A DNA stretch of 6,972 nt from Bryobacterales bacterium (lineage in GTDB: Bacteria; Acidobacteriota; Terriglobia; Bryobacterales; Bryobacteraceae). Each line of letters starts with the position of its first letter. The stretch's first letter is position 1. Both the position numbers and the translations under genes were made by a program. Location: NCBI GenBank assembly GCA_003154855.1, contig PMEV01000111.1, positions 350-7,321 of the forward strand, given 5' to 3'. The notes under the pieces are model-generated. The model worked only from the letters and a program-made list of their open reading frames with translations. It was not told the DNA's origin and searched no databases. This document shows, piece by piece, positions 6,070-6,972 of this stretch.

Positions 6070-6383
6070 ATCCTTTTCAATCACTTAGCCAGCCAACCCC
6101 AGCCAGCCCTTTTGCCCCGAACCAGTAGCCGATTCGGCTGATCAATCTGGCTTGGCCCAGCCTGCCTGCGGATGGTCCTTCTGGGCTATCTGAGTTGAGC
6201 GGCGCATCTGCTCGTGCCAGACGCCGAGCCGTGAAGGTGCACAATCTGCCGTAGTGGATGCAAAGTGCGCACCGGGAGGTCCTTCGTGGTGACGCGCTTC
6301 GTCACGCGAGCGGCGGTCTGCGATCCAGGGCCTTCAGGGTGCGTTCGGCCGCGCTTTGGCGCGGGCGCGATTGTCAACCGAAA
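6070..6383. other. Gene-poor stretch after the tRNA fragment
   Basis: No supported gene. Just after the tRNA fragment are CAGCC-rich direct repeats (about 6088-6109, unit close to AGCCAGCC). Further on is an inverted repeat GTGACG/CGTCAC with a 5-nt spacer (6289-6294 and 6300-6305), without a T-run. The several overlapping plus-strand open frames after 6256 are shadows of the acidic protein gene and its 3' flank. Confidence 0.5.
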
Positions 6384-6668
6384 CTACTGCCCGTTCAGGT
6401 ATTCGGAGGGCACATCGTCCTCTGGGACTTGTTTCGTGCGCACTTCCGCCACGTCCGGATCGGATGCATCTTCAACGCCTTCGATCGCTTCGGCCTCGAA
6501 AAACTGCCCCTCCTCGACCAGTTCTTCGACGCTCTGGGAGCCTGCCTCCGCGATATTCGACAACCCCTGAGTGTCTCCGGACTGGCCGGCTGAATCCGGA
6601 CCTGTTCCCGGCTCTCTTTTCGAGACGGTACTGTACGTTTGGACGCCTTCATCGTCTGGGTTATTCAC
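6384..6668 (-). CDS. Small acidic hypothetical protein
   Basis: About 94 residues from a GTG at 6666-6668. I do not recognise a named domain. The sequence is strongly acidic: 23 Asp/Glu against 4 Lys/Arg. The N-terminal third (NNPDDEGVQTYSTVSKRE, then GTGPDSAGQSGDTQG) looks disordered. A likely helix follows (SVEELVEEGQFFEAEAIEGVE), then an acidic tail (VPEDDVPSEYL) of the kind used as a docking segment. It has no signal peptide or membrane segment, so it is probably cytoplasmic. The coherent composition and helix argue for a real gene rather than a shadow. The frame stays open to a TTG at 6725, but that start would leave only 20 bp to the divergent oleate hydratase gene. GTG 6668 leaves 77 bp for promoters, though its ribosome site (AAAGAGG, 2 nt away) is poorly spaced. 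Function unknown. Confidence 0.6.
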   Translation of the reverse strand: MNNPDDEGVQTYSTVSKREPGTGPDSAGQSGDTQGLSNIAEAGSQSVEELVEEGQFFEAEAIEGVEDASDPDVAEVRTKQVPEDDVPSEYLNGQ

Positions 6669-6745
6669 GGCCTCTTTGATGCACGTGGATTGCCAACGTT
6701 CACGCCTGGGCGGGACTGGTCCCAAATCTGCTTAGGAAGGTCCGA

Positions 6746-6972
6746 ATGAACATCAGAACAAAGGCCTATTTCGTCGGTGGCGGCATCGGATCTCTGGCCG
6801 GCGCCGCCTTCATGATCCGCGACGGCAACCTACCGGGCGGAAACATCTCGATCCTCGAGGCAGCGCCCATTATGGGCGGTAGTCTGGATGGTGGAGGCGA
6901 CCCCGCGGCCGGGTACTCCATGCGTGGCGGACGCATGGTGACCACCGACAACTACGAATGCACCTGGGATCT
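6746..6972 (+). CDS. ohyA: Oleate hydratase (MCRA family), N-terminal part, cut by window end
   Basis: The first 75 codons are present and open to the window edge. The sequence begins MNIRTKAYFVGGGIGSLAGA, a FAD-binding Rossmann motif with the glycines at 11-13 and 15. It continues with FMIRDGNLPG, ISILEAAPIMGGSLDGGGDP (a dinucleotide-binding strand ending in Glu38, then the family's GGSLDG signature), GYSMRGGRM and NYECTWDL. This order is typical of oleate hydratases, FAD-dependent enzymes (often 500-650 aa) that add water to the cis-9 double bond of oleate to give 10-hydroxystearate, in fatty acid detoxification or modification. The motif RGGRM lacks the Glu of the RGGREM version. The ATG start is supported by AGGAAGG (6734-6740) at 5 nt spacing. 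Upstream is an inverted repeat GGGAC-TG-GTCCC (6712-6723) that could be an operator. It diverges from the acidic protein gene. Confidence 0.93.
   Translation, partial: MNIRTKAYFVGGGIGSLAGAAFMIRDGNLPGGNISILEAAPIMGGSLDGGGDPAAGYSMRGGRMVTTDNYECTWD

Noticed and set aside
5792..6070. Minus-strand open frame beginning MVGASGFEPPTSWSRT
   Set aside because: This start is the antisense translation of the tRNA-Pro 3' half; the GFEPPTSWSRT peptide is a familiar annotation artefact of tRNA antisense. The rest has no domain or ribosome site.
6258..6679. Plus-strand open frames opposite the acidic protein gene
   Set aside because: Low-complexity translations without ribosome sites; the minus-strand frame has the coherent acidic, helical protein.

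Overview
The window is GC-rich bacterial DNA, most likely from an Acidobacteriota genome of the Bryobacter/Solibacter type. The main clue is a secreted von Willebrand factor A protein of the kind that is greatly expanded in that phylum. This is an inference from gene content; there is no marker gene in the window.

Left part (1-3272): a signal-transduction locus. The end of a NarL/LuxR-type response regulator is followed, tail to tail with an 11-bp overlap, by a secreted vWFA protein on the minus strand. The vWFA gene diverges from a two-gene plus-strand unit: a degenerate receiver-like protein, then 4 nt later a membrane histidine kinase of the HisKA_3 (NarX/LiaS-like) class. The divergent intergenic region carries a perfect 24-bp palindrome plus one extra half-site and looks like an operator region. 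The kinase is the natural partner type for the NarL-type regulator, although the vWFA gene and the pseudo-receiver lie between them.

Middle part (3273-4699): a decayed insertion sequence. One integrase-core (rve) transposase can be followed from about 3441 to 4358, but only across two frameshifts, an internal deletion that removes the first catalytic Asp, and two in-frame stops. Gene-poor DNA follows, ending in a promoter-like region with repeated GGCTA boxes.

Right part (4700-6972): an intact Fic-domain protein (predicted AMP transferase, class II autoinhibited, C-terminal winged helix) with a strong Shine-Dalgarno site and TTG start. About 275 bp downstream is the 3' half of a tRNA-Pro(CGG) gene, from the anticodon stem to the encoded CCA, with no 5' half. 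This is the usual scar of a tyrosine-recombinase element integrated at a tRNA gene. Its orientation places the element to the left, so the Fic gene, the dead IS and possibly the signalling locus would be cargo. Three CTATGCCCA repeats on the element side could be integrase arm sites. To the right, chromosome-like DNA resumes with a small acidic protein on the minus strand and, divergent from it, the start of an oleate hydratase gene cut by the window end.

I see no CRISPR array, no complete tRNA or rRNA, and no integrase gene in the window. The most unusual features are the tRNA-fragment boundary with its repeats, the Fic motif variant, the pseudo-receiver/kinase pair and the palindrome. No clearly new multi-gene system can be demonstrated from this sequence alone.
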